Source of the DNA: Bacteroidia bacterium
GTDB taxonomy: Bacteria; Bacteroidota; Ignavibacteria; SZUA-365
Length of the DNA stretch: 64,000 nt
Direction of reading: 5' to 3'
Assembly (NCBI GenBank): GCA_027493955.1
Contig: JAOSJT010000001.1
Location: 3,335,131 to 3,399,130, forward strand
Positions 1-8,447 of this stretch are shown here, one piece after another. Position numbers and translations under genes: made by a program. Under the pieces are notes generated by a model. That model had not been told where the DNA came from. It saw only the letters and a list, made by a program, of their open reading frames with translations, and did not search any database. Position 1 is the stretch's first letter, and every line of letters starts with the position of its first letter.

Positions 1-1913
1 TCCTCGAACAAGGTGTAGGACGTCGTATGCAACCGGTGGATTTGCTTGAGTTGCTCGCTGAAGCGAAGGAGGCGTTGTTCGGCAAGTTTGCGCTCACTGA
101 TATCGTAGGAAATGGCGACAATACCGGCGGGCGCTCCGTCTATCACGAGCTGTGTTGCCGTCATGTGCACCCAGAACTCTTCACCCCGGACGGAGATCAA
201 GAGCACGTCGCCTTTCCATGTCCCCGTGGCGACAGTTGCGTACACGTCGTCGCGCAGATTTGCGGGATTGGCGGGAGAGAGCAACACCCGGCCTTGCAGA
301 CCGATCAGTTCATCCCGCGCATAGCCGAGGCGCTCCAGAACCGCGTTGTTGACATACTCGATTTTCCCGTTCAGGTCCATCATGACGATGAGATCGTTGA
401 CGGAGCTGACCACCTGCGCGAGGCGCGTGATCTGTGCGGAGATACTGCGACGTTCCGTGACATCGCGCGTCGTGACCACAATACCCTTGATACTTGGCAG
501 ATGCAGATAATTTTTTGCCACCGCTTCAAGCGTTCGCCAGCTCCCATTCACATGCGCGTGACGGAATTCAATTTTCTCCTCCCGTTCCGGAGCGGAGAGC
601 ACAAGCTTCGAGGTCCTGTACACAAGTTCCACATCATCGGGATGGATGTAGTCGAAGACCAGCCTTCCGAGGCGCTGGCGTGTGCTGAAGCCGGTCATGC
701 GTTCGGCGGCCACGGTCTCGTACTGAATAATACCGTCGCTGTCGAGTACCGTTATGGCGTCACTGAGATTCTGCAGCAACGACCGGTAGCGCCGCTCATT
801 CTCCTGCACCGTCTGTTCGGCGTCGTGACGCGCAAGCCGGCCGCCGAGAATGCCGCTCATGACATGGAGTATCGCTTCCTCTTGCTCTTCCCAAACGCGC
901 ATACCGTGACAGTCGTCAAATCCGATAAACCCCCAGAATTTGTTATCCGAAAACACGGGAACAACCATCATGGAGAGAATGTCCTGCGATCGCAGCATTT
1001 CATGTTCAATCTCGGGAAAAGTCTGAACGTCGCCCTTAACGGCAAGACCCGTGCTGAGGTGCTGATACCATCGCTCCAGTGTCGGCTTGTAGGGGTAGTG
1101 TTGCAGCGAGGTGTTGTCTATCTGTGGTATGATGCCCTCGGCGACCCATTCGTTGATCTGCCGCATGAACAACTCGCCACTCCCGGTATCAGAGTCGTTT
1201 TGAAAGAGATACACGCGATCCACCTTCGTCGCCTCACCGAGCACACGGAGCGCGGAGTTTATAGCGGCATCGAGATCGGGAGAGGCAAGGAGGATGTCGG
1301 AGCAGCGGGCAACGGCTTGCAGCAGTGTGTCGCGTTTCTGCAGTTGCTCTAACGCCCTCACCCGTACCGTGATATTCCTGAGGAAGATGAGGACTTGGCC
1401 TTCAACAGCAGGCACGATACTCGCCTCGAAGAGGATGTCATCCGTTCCGTCTGTGGCGCTGATCTGCCCGCTCACCGGTCCCAATATGTTACGTGCTTGT
1501 GCAAGAAGCTGCGACAGTATCGGATCGGCGACAAAGGATTGCGTCTCCGTCAAAACACGCCCGGTGACGTCCCCGGGATCGGCGGGGAGACCCGGTGACC
1601 TGCCGGCAATTTCGAGAATGGTATTCTCGCCATCCAGTCGGAGAAACACATCCGGGACGTTGTGGCTTATCGCCCGCAGATCCGCTGCGGCATGAAAGAG
1701 CTCCATCGCATTTCTTTCGATGATAGAGCGGAGGGCCGCGATTTCCTCCGCCTGGCGCGAAAACGCATTTTCGACATCCCGGAGAAAGGTTTCCCATTTC
1801 TTACCTGTCGGCGGTGCGCCCTGAAATGCCGTCTCGATCAGTGCGCGCAGCGCCAGTGCGGGATCTCTTTCAGGCATTGTTCCGGATTCACGGATATCAG
1901 GGGAAGCGTCCAT
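1..1913 (-). CDS. Multi-sensor PAS/GAF signalling protein, 3' end outside window
   Basis: An uninterrupted minus-strand frame of about 637 codons runs off the left edge, so the output domain is not seen. Reading from the start, it has a coiled coil (about residues 30-75), a first PAS-like domain (75-180), a GAF-like domain (190-345, with WGFIGFDD), and two PAS domains (about 350-470 and 475-595). Each PAS ends in a typical linker (TTRDVTERR, SYDISERK). The family is usually a cytoplasmic sensor histidine kinase or diguanylate cyclase; no membrane segment is visible here. The start at 1913 (MDASPDIRES) has no clear ribosome site, and an in-frame ATG at 1952 is an alternative. It is transcribed away from the trehalose operon. 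The domain calls are good; the kinase assignment is inference. Confidence 0.8.
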   Translation of the reverse strand, partial: MDASPDIRESGTMPERDPALALRALIETAFQGAPPTGKKWETFLRDVENAFSRQAEEIAALRSIIERNAMELFHAAADLRAISHNVPDVFLRLDGENTILEIAGRSPGLPADPGDVTGRVLTETQSFVADPILSQLLAQARNILGPVSGQISATDGTDDILFEASIVPAVEGQVLIFLRNITVRVRALEQLQKRDTLLQAVARCSDILLASPDLDAAINSALRVLGEATKVDRVYLFQNDSDTGSGELFMRQINEWVAEGIIPQIDNTSLQHYPYKPTLERWYQHLSTGLAVKGDVQTFPEIEHEMLRSQDILSMMVVPVFSDNKFWGFIGFDDCHGMRVWEEQEEAILHVMSGILGGRLARHDAEQTVQENERRYRSLLQNLSDAITVLDSDGIIQYETVAAERMTGFSTRQRLGRLVFDYIHPDDVELVYRTSKLVLSAPEREEKIEFRHAHVNGSWRTLEAVAKNYLHLPSIKGIVVTTRDVTERRSISAQITRLAQVVSSVNDLIVMMDLNGKIEYVNNAVLERLGYARDELIGLQGRVLLSPANPANLRDDVYATVATGTWKGDVLLISVRGEEFWVHMTATQLVIDGAPAGIVAISYDISERKLAEQRLLRFSEQLKQIHRLHTTSYTLFE

Positions 1914-2129
1914 CGATGCTACTCGGCTACAGAGAGGAATAACAATTAACATACGAAAATTCGCGTCCCCAATCAGGATGTCATCCGCTGCGAACCACTG
2001 CATTACCCTATGTGTAGCATACCGCGTCTATATGAGAGTGGCATATACTATATACGATGGAACGATCCGTCCGGTGCGTGTGTTATGCTGAGGGGGATGG
2101 TTCGTTTGTACCACCTGGAGCCTGATGAC

Positions 2130-2807
2130 ATGAGTTCAACCACCACACCAAAACCCTTCCGTATTATGGATTGTTCGCTGGCTGCGATCGCAACCGGCCG
2201 ACGCGCGCAGAACCTGCGGGAGTTGCGTGATCACATCCGTGACGTCGACGTGGACAGCATCTACTATCATTTCTGGGGTTCGCGCCTTCGTCCCCGCTTC
2301 GACGAACCGGAATTCAATAACGATTTTGCGTCCTGGGCGCATCGGGGTCTGCACGATGACGTCACCGCAGAACGTCTGAGTATCATTGATCCCCGCGACT
2401 TTCAAACCCTTGAGGAACTGCGCCATGAAATCGTCGAGGTGATCGATGCACGGCTGGACGAACAGGACTTCATCCCCTGGTCCAAAACGGATCAGCAGTT
2501 CTCCTTTATTCGTTCGCAAATCGTCGTTCTCGACACCGGCGTAACGATTGCCACCGTGGACGAGTTGATTTCGTCCCTCCCCGTCATGAGCACGAGCAGC
2601 GTGTATTACCATTTTATTGACGCACGACGGCGTACCGAAACAGGTCGAGATGATTTTTCTACCTGGCTCGCGGATACCGGAGTCAGATCCTCAACACTCG
2701 TTGACGCGCTTGCCGGAGTGGATCCCTATTTCGTCACCCTGGCGGATTTGCGCTCACATCTTGTCGGCGTCTGCACGGACTGGGCGCAGAGAGGAGTATT
2801 CGCATGA
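2130..2807 (+). CDS. DUF5752-like protein with two internal repeats, first gene of trehalose operon
   Basis: This 225-residue soluble protein has no signal peptide and no recognised catalytic motif. It is built of two similar halves, about residues 14-108 and 128-218. Each half carries S(I/V)YYHF (45-48 and 159-162), then a DF-A/S-S/T-W motif, then DP-x-x-F-x-TL-x-x-LR. I recall a family called DUF5752 found beside glycosyltransferases, but that name is from memory. The start at 2130 follows a TGGAG ribosome site; upstream in-frame ATGs lack one. Its stop overlaps the treT start by four bases (ATGA), so it is probably translationally coupled and works with TreT, perhaps as a regulator or partner. 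The role is unknown. Confidence 0.75.
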   Translation: MSSTTTPKPFRIMDCSLAAIATGRRAQNLRELRDHIRDVDVDSIYYHFWGSRLRPRFDEPEFNNDFASWAHRGLHDDVTAERLSIIDPRDFQTLEELRHEIVEVIDARLDEQDFIPWSKTDQQFSFIRSQIVVLDTGVTIATVDELISSLPVMSTSSVYYHFIDARRRTETGRDDFSTWLADTGVRSSTLVDALAGVDPYFVTLADLRSHLVGVCTDWAQRGVFA

Positions 2808-4054
2808 CAAACATTTTGAACTCGTATGCCGCCGTTGTCGGCCAGGACGTCATCGACAAACTTCGGCGACTTGCCGAGCCCCTTCGCGGGACCAGAGTGG
2901 TGCATGTCAATTCGACGCGCGTCGGCGGCGGCGTGGCTGAAATACTGTACAAGCTCGTCCCCCTGCTGAATGAACTCGGACTGCAAACCGAGTGGGAAAT
3001 CGTCGAGGGAAACACGGAGTTCTACGCCTGCACAAAGAGCTTTCACAATGGTTTACAAGGCGACAGCGTGTCTCTTACCGACGGTCTTCTGCGTAATTAC
3101 GAAAACGTGAATGTGCAGAACGCAGAGCGCCTGCGTCCAAAACTGCAGCATGCGGATTTCGTGTTCATTCACGATCCGCAGCCGGCGCCGCTGCTACGGT
3201 CCATGCCGGACAGAAAGGGAAAATGGATATGGCGCTGCCACATCGATGTCAGCAAACCCTACAGACCGGTATGGAAATATCTTCGTCCTTTCGTCGCGTC
3301 GTATGACGCCAGCATTTTCTCATTGTCGGATTTCGCTCAACCCTTGCCGCATCCGCAATATCTTGTGCCGCCCAGTATTGATCCTTTGAGTGAAAAGAAC
3401 ACCGATCTGGATGCGACAGAGGTTCAAGCGGTAGTGGACAGGTTCGGTCTGGACACGTCGCGGCCTCTGGTGCTGCAAGTGTCGCGCTTCGATCGCTTCA
3501 AGGATCCTGTAGGCGTCATACGCGCGTTCCAGATCGCCCGTCGGGGGATCCCCGGATTACAGCTTGTGCTGGCGGGAGGCAGCGCCGACGATGATCCGGA
3601 GGGTGCCGCGGTCCTGGATGAGGTGCGCAGTGCGGCGGGAAATGATTCTGCTATCCACGTCCTTTTACTCCCCCCCGATGCGCATCGGATTATCAACGCG
3701 CTGCAGCGCGCCAGCGATATCGTGATGCAGAAATCCACCCGCGAGGGATTCGGTCTGACGGTAACGGAAGCCATGTGGAAATCGCGTCCGGTTATCGGAG
3801 GGAACACAGGTGGGATTCGACTCCAGGTGATTGACCACCATACAGGTTTTCTCGTCTCCAGTCCGGAAGGTGCCGCTTTACGCATTCGATATCTGCTGAC
3901 GAACCGCGAGAATCTGATGAAAATGGGTGCCACGGCGCATGCCTTCGCACGCGATAACTTCCTTCTCACGCGCCATATCGCGGAGTATCTGACGTTGATG
4001 CTGCTGCAGCACAACGGTGGCAATCGCGTCGAGCTTCAACGGAGTATCGCATGA
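2804..4054 (+). CDS. treT: Trehalose synthase, TreT-type GT4 glycosyltransferase
   Basis: A 416-residue retaining glycosyltransferase with two Rossmann-like halves. Visible landmarks are VNSTRVGGGVAEIL near residue 36 (acceptor/donor loop), IHDPQP, WRCHID, and the GT4 donor-site block EGFGLTVTEAMW near residue 310, followed by GGNTGGI. The family (TreT, trehalose glycosyltransferring synthase) joins NDP-glucose and free glucose to trehalose in one step in the cytoplasm. It overlaps the genes on both sides by four bases (ATGA), placing it firmly in the operon with otsB and otsA, so the cell appears to have two routes to trehalose. A C7 run lies at about 3670, inside an intact frame. Distinguishing TreT from trehalose phosphorylase-like GT4 enzymes needs a tree. 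Confidence 0.85.
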   Translation: MTNILNSYAAVVGQDVIDKLRRLAEPLRGTRVVHVNSTRVGGGVAEILYKLVPLLNELGLQTEWEIVEGNTEFYACTKSFHNGLQGDSVSLTDGLLRNYENVNVQNAERLRPKLQHADFVFIHDPQPAPLLRSMPDRKGKWIWRCHIDVSKPYRPVWKYLRPFVASYDASIFSLSDFAQPLPHPQYLVPPSIDPLSEKNTDLDATEVQAVVDRFGLDTSRPLVLQVSRFDRFKDPVGVIRAFQIARRGIPGLQLVLAGGSADDDPEGAAVLDEVRSAAGNDSAIHVLLLPPDAHRIINALQRASDIVMQKSTREGFGLTVTEAMWKSRPVIGGNTGGIRLQVIDHHTGFLVSSPEGAALRIRYLLTNRENLMKMGATAHAFARDNFLLTRHIAEYLTLMLLQHNGGNRVELQRSIA

Positions 4055-4827
4055 AAATACTGCGTGAAGGAGTTGATGCCGAAAAATTCTTCCGTTCGCA
4101 ACAAGGATGCAGGCGACGCCTGCTCATGCTCGACTATGATGGCACACTCGCTCCATTTGTTCCCGACCGGGGCCGCGCATATCCCTGGCCGGGTGTGCGA
4201 GAGCGTCTCGATGGCTTGATGAGAGACAGCAGCACCATACTCGCTATAGTCACAGGGCGTGCGGTGCAGGACATTCTATCCTTGCTTGACCTGTCTCCTC
4301 TCCCGGAGATCTGGGGCTCACATGGCTGGGAGCATCGTGACGCGACCGGCGGGTATACGCCGCCCGCTCCAACCGATGAACAGAGGAACGCGCTTGACGC
4401 CCTGCTGCTTGAACTCAGAAGCCACGTGCACGCCCAACACATTGAACGAAAACCTGCCTCCATCGCTGTCCATTGGCGCGGATTGACACCGAGTCGTCAG
4501 GAGACGCTCGCAGCACAATTATCGAGAAACCAAGTGTCACCGGAGGCGGTGCTCGCACTCCACCCATTCGACGGAGGGCTGGAGTGGCGCATACCTGGTC
4601 GGAGTAAAGGCGACGCGGTACGGGCACTGCTCTCCGCGCATCAACCATGCTCTGCGGCATATCTCGGAGACGACCGTACGGACGAAGACGCGTTCGCCGC
4701 TTTGCGAACGCACGGACTCTGCGTGCAGGTACAGAACAACGAAAGTGACACCCTGGCGGATATCAGACTCCATCCCCCGGGCGAATTGTTGACATTCCTC
4801 GATCAATGGCTGGCGGGGTCCGTATGA
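4051..4827 (+). CDS. otsB: Trehalose-6-phosphate phosphatase
   Basis: A 258-residue HAD-superfamily phosphatase that removes phosphate from trehalose 6-phosphate. Motif I is MLDYDGTLAPF with the nucleophile Asp28 and acid/base Asp30. The motif II region is VTGR, the Lys of motif III lies in GRSKGDAV, and motif IV is YLGDDRTDEDAF. The length is normal for OtsB. It overlaps treT upstream and the MscS gene downstream by four bases each, consistent with one transcript and coupled translation. With OtsA two genes later it completes the classical two-step trehalose pathway. Confidence 0.93.
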   Translation: MKILREGVDAEKFFRSQQGCRRRLLMLDYDGTLAPFVPDRGRAYPWPGVRERLDGLMRDSSTILAIVTGRAVQDILSLLDLSPLPEIWGSHGWEHRDATGGYTPPAPTDEQRNALDALLLELRSHVHAQHIERKPASIAVHWRGLTPSRQETLAAQLSRNQVSPEAVLALHPFDGGLEWRIPGRSKGDAVRALLSAHQPCSAAYLGDDRTDEDAFAALRTHGLCVQVQNNESDTLADIRLHPPGELLTFLDQWLAGSV

Positions 4828-5924
4828 GTTTTTTTCAGGAAATCGTGTATGGTAATAGTATTGTCGGCTGGATCATCGCGGCGGGTATTGCCCTTGGCGT
4901 GACGGCGTCTCTGTTTCTTCTCAAGCGATTTCTGGTCGTCCGTTTCAGACGCATGGCGCAGCGGACAAGCACGGATCTTGATGACATGTTCGCGGGTTTG
5001 TTGGAGCGCGTGACAGTCTTTTTTTCTCCGGCAATCGGAATCTATGGCGCATCCTACAGTCTGACGCTGACTACAGGAATGGAGCGCGCGCTGAGCCACA
5101 TGATGTATGCGGTCATTTTGCTGCAACTTGGTATGTGGGGTAACAGCGTCATCGCGTACGTCATCGGAAAAACGCTAAAGCTGGAAGAGTACAGCGATGC
5201 CTCGACACAGACCACAATGTCCGTTTTACGCTTCCTGAGCAAACTCCTGCTCTGGTCTGTGCTTCTGCTGCTCATTCTCGATCATTTCGGTTTTAACATT
5301 ACCGCGCTGATCGCGAGTCTGGGTATCGGCGGTATCGCGATCGCACTGGCCGCGCAGAACATTCTGGGCGACCTGTTCGCTTCACTTTCGATCGCCATCG
5401 ATAAACCCTTCATCATTGGTGATTTCATCATTATTGATTCGTACATGGGGACGATAGAGAAGATAGGTATGCGTACGACACACATTCGCAGCTTGAGCGG
5501 AGAGTTGATTGTCTTCTCCAATACTGACCTGTTGCACAGCCGCGTCAGGAATTTCAAGCGAATGACTGAGCGTCGCATCGTGTTCACTCTCGATGTGGAG
5601 TATGGTACCCCGTATGCACTGGTCGAGGAGATACCCGGGCTCGTTCGCGACGTCATCGAACAGGACGCGATGACACGGTTCGAAAGAGGTCATTTCCACA
5701 AATACGGCGCCACGTCGCTCGTATATGAATTCGTCTATCACGTGACATCTCCGGAGTACAAGGATTTCATGGATGCACAGCAGCGCATCAATCTGGAGAT
5801 TTACCGCCTCTTCGAAGAGCGCGGGATACAATTCGCCTTCCCGACGCAGACCATTCATATCGCCCGGAACGCTGAGATGCATACCGCTCGGGCACTATCG
5901 GAGGTGACGCATGAACAGTCCTAA
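4824..5924 (+). CDS. MscS-family mechanosensitive channel
   Basis: A 366-residue inner-membrane protein with about five hydrophobic segments. The last one before the soluble part (about residues 158-186) is the glycine/alanine-rich pore helix typical of MscS (LGIGGIAIALAAQN), followed by the beta domain (IIGDFIII, then RSLSGELIVFSNTDL). The family opens under membrane tension and releases small solutes on hypo-osmotic shock. The start at 4824 (MSFFQEIV) overlaps the otsB stop by four bases; a longer frame from 4806 is open but would overlap more. It lies between otsB and otsA, so the release valve is co-expressed with synthesis of the solute. Confidence 0.9.
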   Translation: MSFFQEIVYGNSIVGWIIAAGIALGVTASLFLLKRFLVVRFRRMAQRTSTDLDDMFAGLLERVTVFFSPAIGIYGASYSLTLTTGMERALSHMMYAVILLQLGMWGNSVIAYVIGKTLKLEEYSDASTQTTMSVLRFLSKLLLWSVLLLLILDHFGFNITALIASLGIGGIAIALAAQNILGDLFASLSIAIDKPFIIGDFIIIDSYMGTIEKIGMRTTHIRSLSGELIVFSNTDLLHSRVRNFKRMTERRIVFTLDVEYGTPYALVEEIPGLVRDVIEQDAMTRFERGHFHKYGATSLVYEFVYHVTSPEYKDFMDAQQRINLEIYRLFEERGIQFAFPTQTIHIARNAEMHTARALSEVTHEQS

Positions 5925-7380
5925 TCGTATGCTGATCGTATCCAACCGGCTGCCGGTGGTTATCGAGGAGGAGGACGGGGAGTGGAGCCTGCGTCCCGGC
6001 TCGGGAGGATTGGTAACGGCAATGGCGCCGGTATTGCGAAACCGCGGCGGAGTCTGGATTGGCTGGTCCGGCCTGCCGGATGAGAACCCGGAGCACATAG
6101 CGGATCTTCTGAATCAGGCACCGGCCGACACGGGGTACCGACTGTGTTCCGTACCGCTGAGTTCTCATGACGTGGATTTGTATTATCAGGGATTCTCCAA
6201 CGAAGTCATCTGGCCGCTCTTCCATGATTTGCAGTCACTTTGTCATTTTCGGCCGGAATACTGGGACTGCTACCTTTCTGTGAACAGGAGATTCGCATCC
6301 GTGATAGCCGAAGAATATCGCGCGGGTGATTATGTGTGGGTGCATGATTATCATCTCATGCATGTCGGCGAGGAGCTCCGGCGGGAAGGTATTCAAAGCC
6401 CAATCGGCTTTTTCCTGCATATCCCTTTCCCCGCACCGGATATCTTCATGAAGCTTCCCTGGCGTTTTCAGGTGTTGCAGGCGCTGCTACAGTACGATCT
6501 CATTGGGTTTCAGACGGTACGCGACCATCGCAACTTCATCCAGTGCGTCCGCATGCTGATGAAGGATATTCCGATACGCCATGCGCGCGGAATGCACATA
6601 TGTGCGACGGAGCGCGCGGAAGTGCGATTGGGTGTATTTCCGATAAGCATCGATTACGGCGACTTCGAGCGGCAGGCGCGGAGCCGGGAGATTTCCGAGT
6701 CCGCGTGGTACATTCATGAAGCGGTGCAGGACAGACAGATTGTCCTGGGTGTGGACCGTCTCGACTATACCAAAGGGATACCGAACCGGCTCGAGGCATT
6801 TCACCATTTGCTGCAAACGCATCCGGAGCTGCATGAGCGTGTGACCTTCATTCAGGTCGTTGTCCCGAGCCGCGCGGACATTGCACGCTATGATACACTG
6901 AAAACCGAAATCGAGCAGCTTGTCAGTCGCATCAACGGAGAATTCACCCGATCAGGATGGATTCCTGTACACTACATCTACAGACATCTTACACCACGGG
7001 AGTTGCTCGGTTACTATCGCACTGCCGAAGTCGCCTTTGTCACACCCATCAGAGACGGAATGAATCTTGTGGCGAAGGAATACTGCGCCTGCAACATCGA
7101 TGGCAACGGGGTGCTCATACTCAGTGAATTTGCGGGAGCGGTGCAGCAGCTGCATCGCTACGCGCTGGTGGTCAATCCCTATGACGTGTCCGGTGTGGCG
7201 CAGGCGTTGTTTGAGGCATTGTCCATGCCCGCCGACGAACGGCAACGTCGTATGCGGCGTCTGCGGGCCATTGTTCGACGGTATGATATTTTCCGTTGGG
7301 TGGAGACATTTCTTCATGCCGCCATCGAAAAGGATCTTCGAAATTTTCCTTTGCTCGATGAATACATCCCATCTCAGTAA
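5911..7380 (+). CDS. otsA: Trehalose-6-phosphate synthase (GT20)
   Basis: A 489-residue glycosyltransferase that makes trehalose 6-phosphate from NDP-glucose and glucose 6-phosphate. Conserved family blocks are all present: IVSNRLPV at the N-terminus, [56 protein letters not shown] and LSEFAGA. The length is close to E. coli OtsA. The start codon lies inside the end of the MscS gene (14-base overlap), which fits co-translation. It is the last gene of the operon; the next gene (dapF) is 133 bases away with no overlap. I see no obvious terminator in that gap. Confidence 0.95.
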   Translation: MNSPNRMLIVSNRLPVVIEEEDGEWSLRPGSGGLVTAMAPVLRNRGGVWIGWSGLPDENPEHIADLLNQAPADTGYRLCSVPLSSHDVDLYYQGFSNEVIWPLFHDLQSLCHFRPEYWDCYLSVNRRFASVIAEEYRAGDYVWVHDYHLMHVGEELRREGIQSPIGFFLHIPFPAPDIFMKLPWRFQVLQALLQYDLIGFQTVRDHRNFIQCVRMLMKDIPIRHARGMHICATERAEVRLGVFPISIDYGDFERQARSREISESAWYIHEAVQDRQIVLGVDRLDYTKGIPNRLEAFHHLLQTHPELHERVTFIQVVVPSRADIARYDTLKTEIEQLVSRINGEFTRSGWIPVHYIYRHLTPRELLGYYRTAEVAFVTPIRDGMNLVAKEYCACNIDGNGVLILSEFAGAVQQLHRYALVVNPYDVSGVAQALFEALSMPADERQRRMRRLRAIVRRYDIFRWVETFLHAAIEKDLRNFPLLDEYIPSQ

Positions 7381-7513
7381 GACCATCGTGTCGATGCTTC
7401 CATCACGCCCGCTACGCAGAAATCTGAAATGGTGTGTTGTCGGTACCGCATGCCACAGCTCTGCATTGTGCATTGCACCTGCCGTATTGCCGAAAATATA
7501 TTAGTTTGCTACC

Positions 7514-8374
7514 ATGAAACACATTGCATTCACCAAGGCCGAAGGAGCGCAGAACGATTTCGTCATCGTGGATGATCGCACACGCGTACTGACGGATGAC
7601 GATCGGCGCCGCTTCGCACAGCTCACCGCACATCGCCGCAAAGGTGTGGGATCGGACGGTACGATTATCATCGATGCTTCCGAAACACATGATTTTACGA
7701 TGCATTTTTTCAATCCCGACGGATCCGTGGGCTCGATGTGCGGCAACGGCGGACGCTGCGCCGCCCTCTTTGCCTGGAAAAAGCAAATTGCCGCAGCCAA
7801 CATGTGCTTCGAGGTACTCGGTCGCAGCTATACCGCATCTGTGCAAGGAGATGAGATTACGCTCAGTTTTCCTCCCCCGAGAAGCATCGAAGGGTGGAAG
7901 GATTTGGACCTCAATACGGACACCCTGCGCATATTCGTGATCGACACCGGTGCACCTCATGTCGTCCTGCTCCATGAGCAGCTACCCGAAAGTTTCGCTG
8001 TCGACTTTGAGGAGTTGGATATGCGACGCATCGGCCGCATCGTACGACACCATCAATACTTCGCCCCCGTGGGAGTAAACGTCAATGTTCTGCGCAAACA
8101 CGGGCTGGCTCTCGATATCAGAACTTTTGAAAAAGGTGTCGAGGATGAAACCGAAGCGTGCGGCACAGGCACCATTGCCGCTGCCATCGCGGCGCATATC
8201 CACTATGGCATTGCTCCTCCGCTGGAGTTACACACACATGGCGGTGACACGCTGCATGTGGGATTTTCACCCGCATCCGAGCACAATTTCCTCGACACCC
8301 GATACTACGAAAACGCGTTATTCCTGCATGGACCCGCGCGCCTGGTGTTTGACGGAGAATATGTGCTGGAATGA
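7514..8374 (+). CDS. dapF: Diaminopimelate epimerase
   Basis: A 286-residue enzyme that interconverts LL- and meso-diaminopimelate for lysine and peptidoglycan synthesis. The two catalytic cysteines are visible: Cys76 in GSMCGNGGRC and Cys216 in EACGTGT. The N-terminal KAEGAQNDF and GVGSDG blocks also match the family. No strong ribosome site precedes the ATG. A TAG-TTTG element only about eight bases upstream could be a Bacteroidota -7 box giving a very short leader. The gene is convergent with the histidine kinase to its right. Confidence 0.94.
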   Translation: MKHIAFTKAEGAQNDFVIVDDRTRVLTDDDRRRFAQLTAHRRKGVGSDGTIIIDASETHDFTMHFFNPDGSVGSMCGNGGRCAALFAWKKQIAAANMCFEVLGRSYTASVQGDEITLSFPPPRSIEGWKDLDLNTDTLRIFVIDTGAPHVVLLHEQLPESFAVDFEELDMRRIGRIVRHHQYFAPVGVNVNVLRKHGLALDIRTFEKGVEDETEACGTGTIAAAIAAHIHYGIAPPLELHTHGGDTLHVGFSPASEHNFLDTRYYENALFLHGPARLVFDGEYVLE

Positions 8375-8447
8375 TATTTTTTTGAGAATTCGGCGCCGAC
8401 GAGGGCGAGGAGTTGTTGCCGCTCTCTGTAGAGGGGCTCTCCTTCGA

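Noticed and set aside
27-1352. Long plus-strand open frame of 441 codons
   Set aside because: It is antisense to the PAS/GAF sensor frame, has no recognisable domain, and the minus frame shows clear PAS and GAF signatures throughout.
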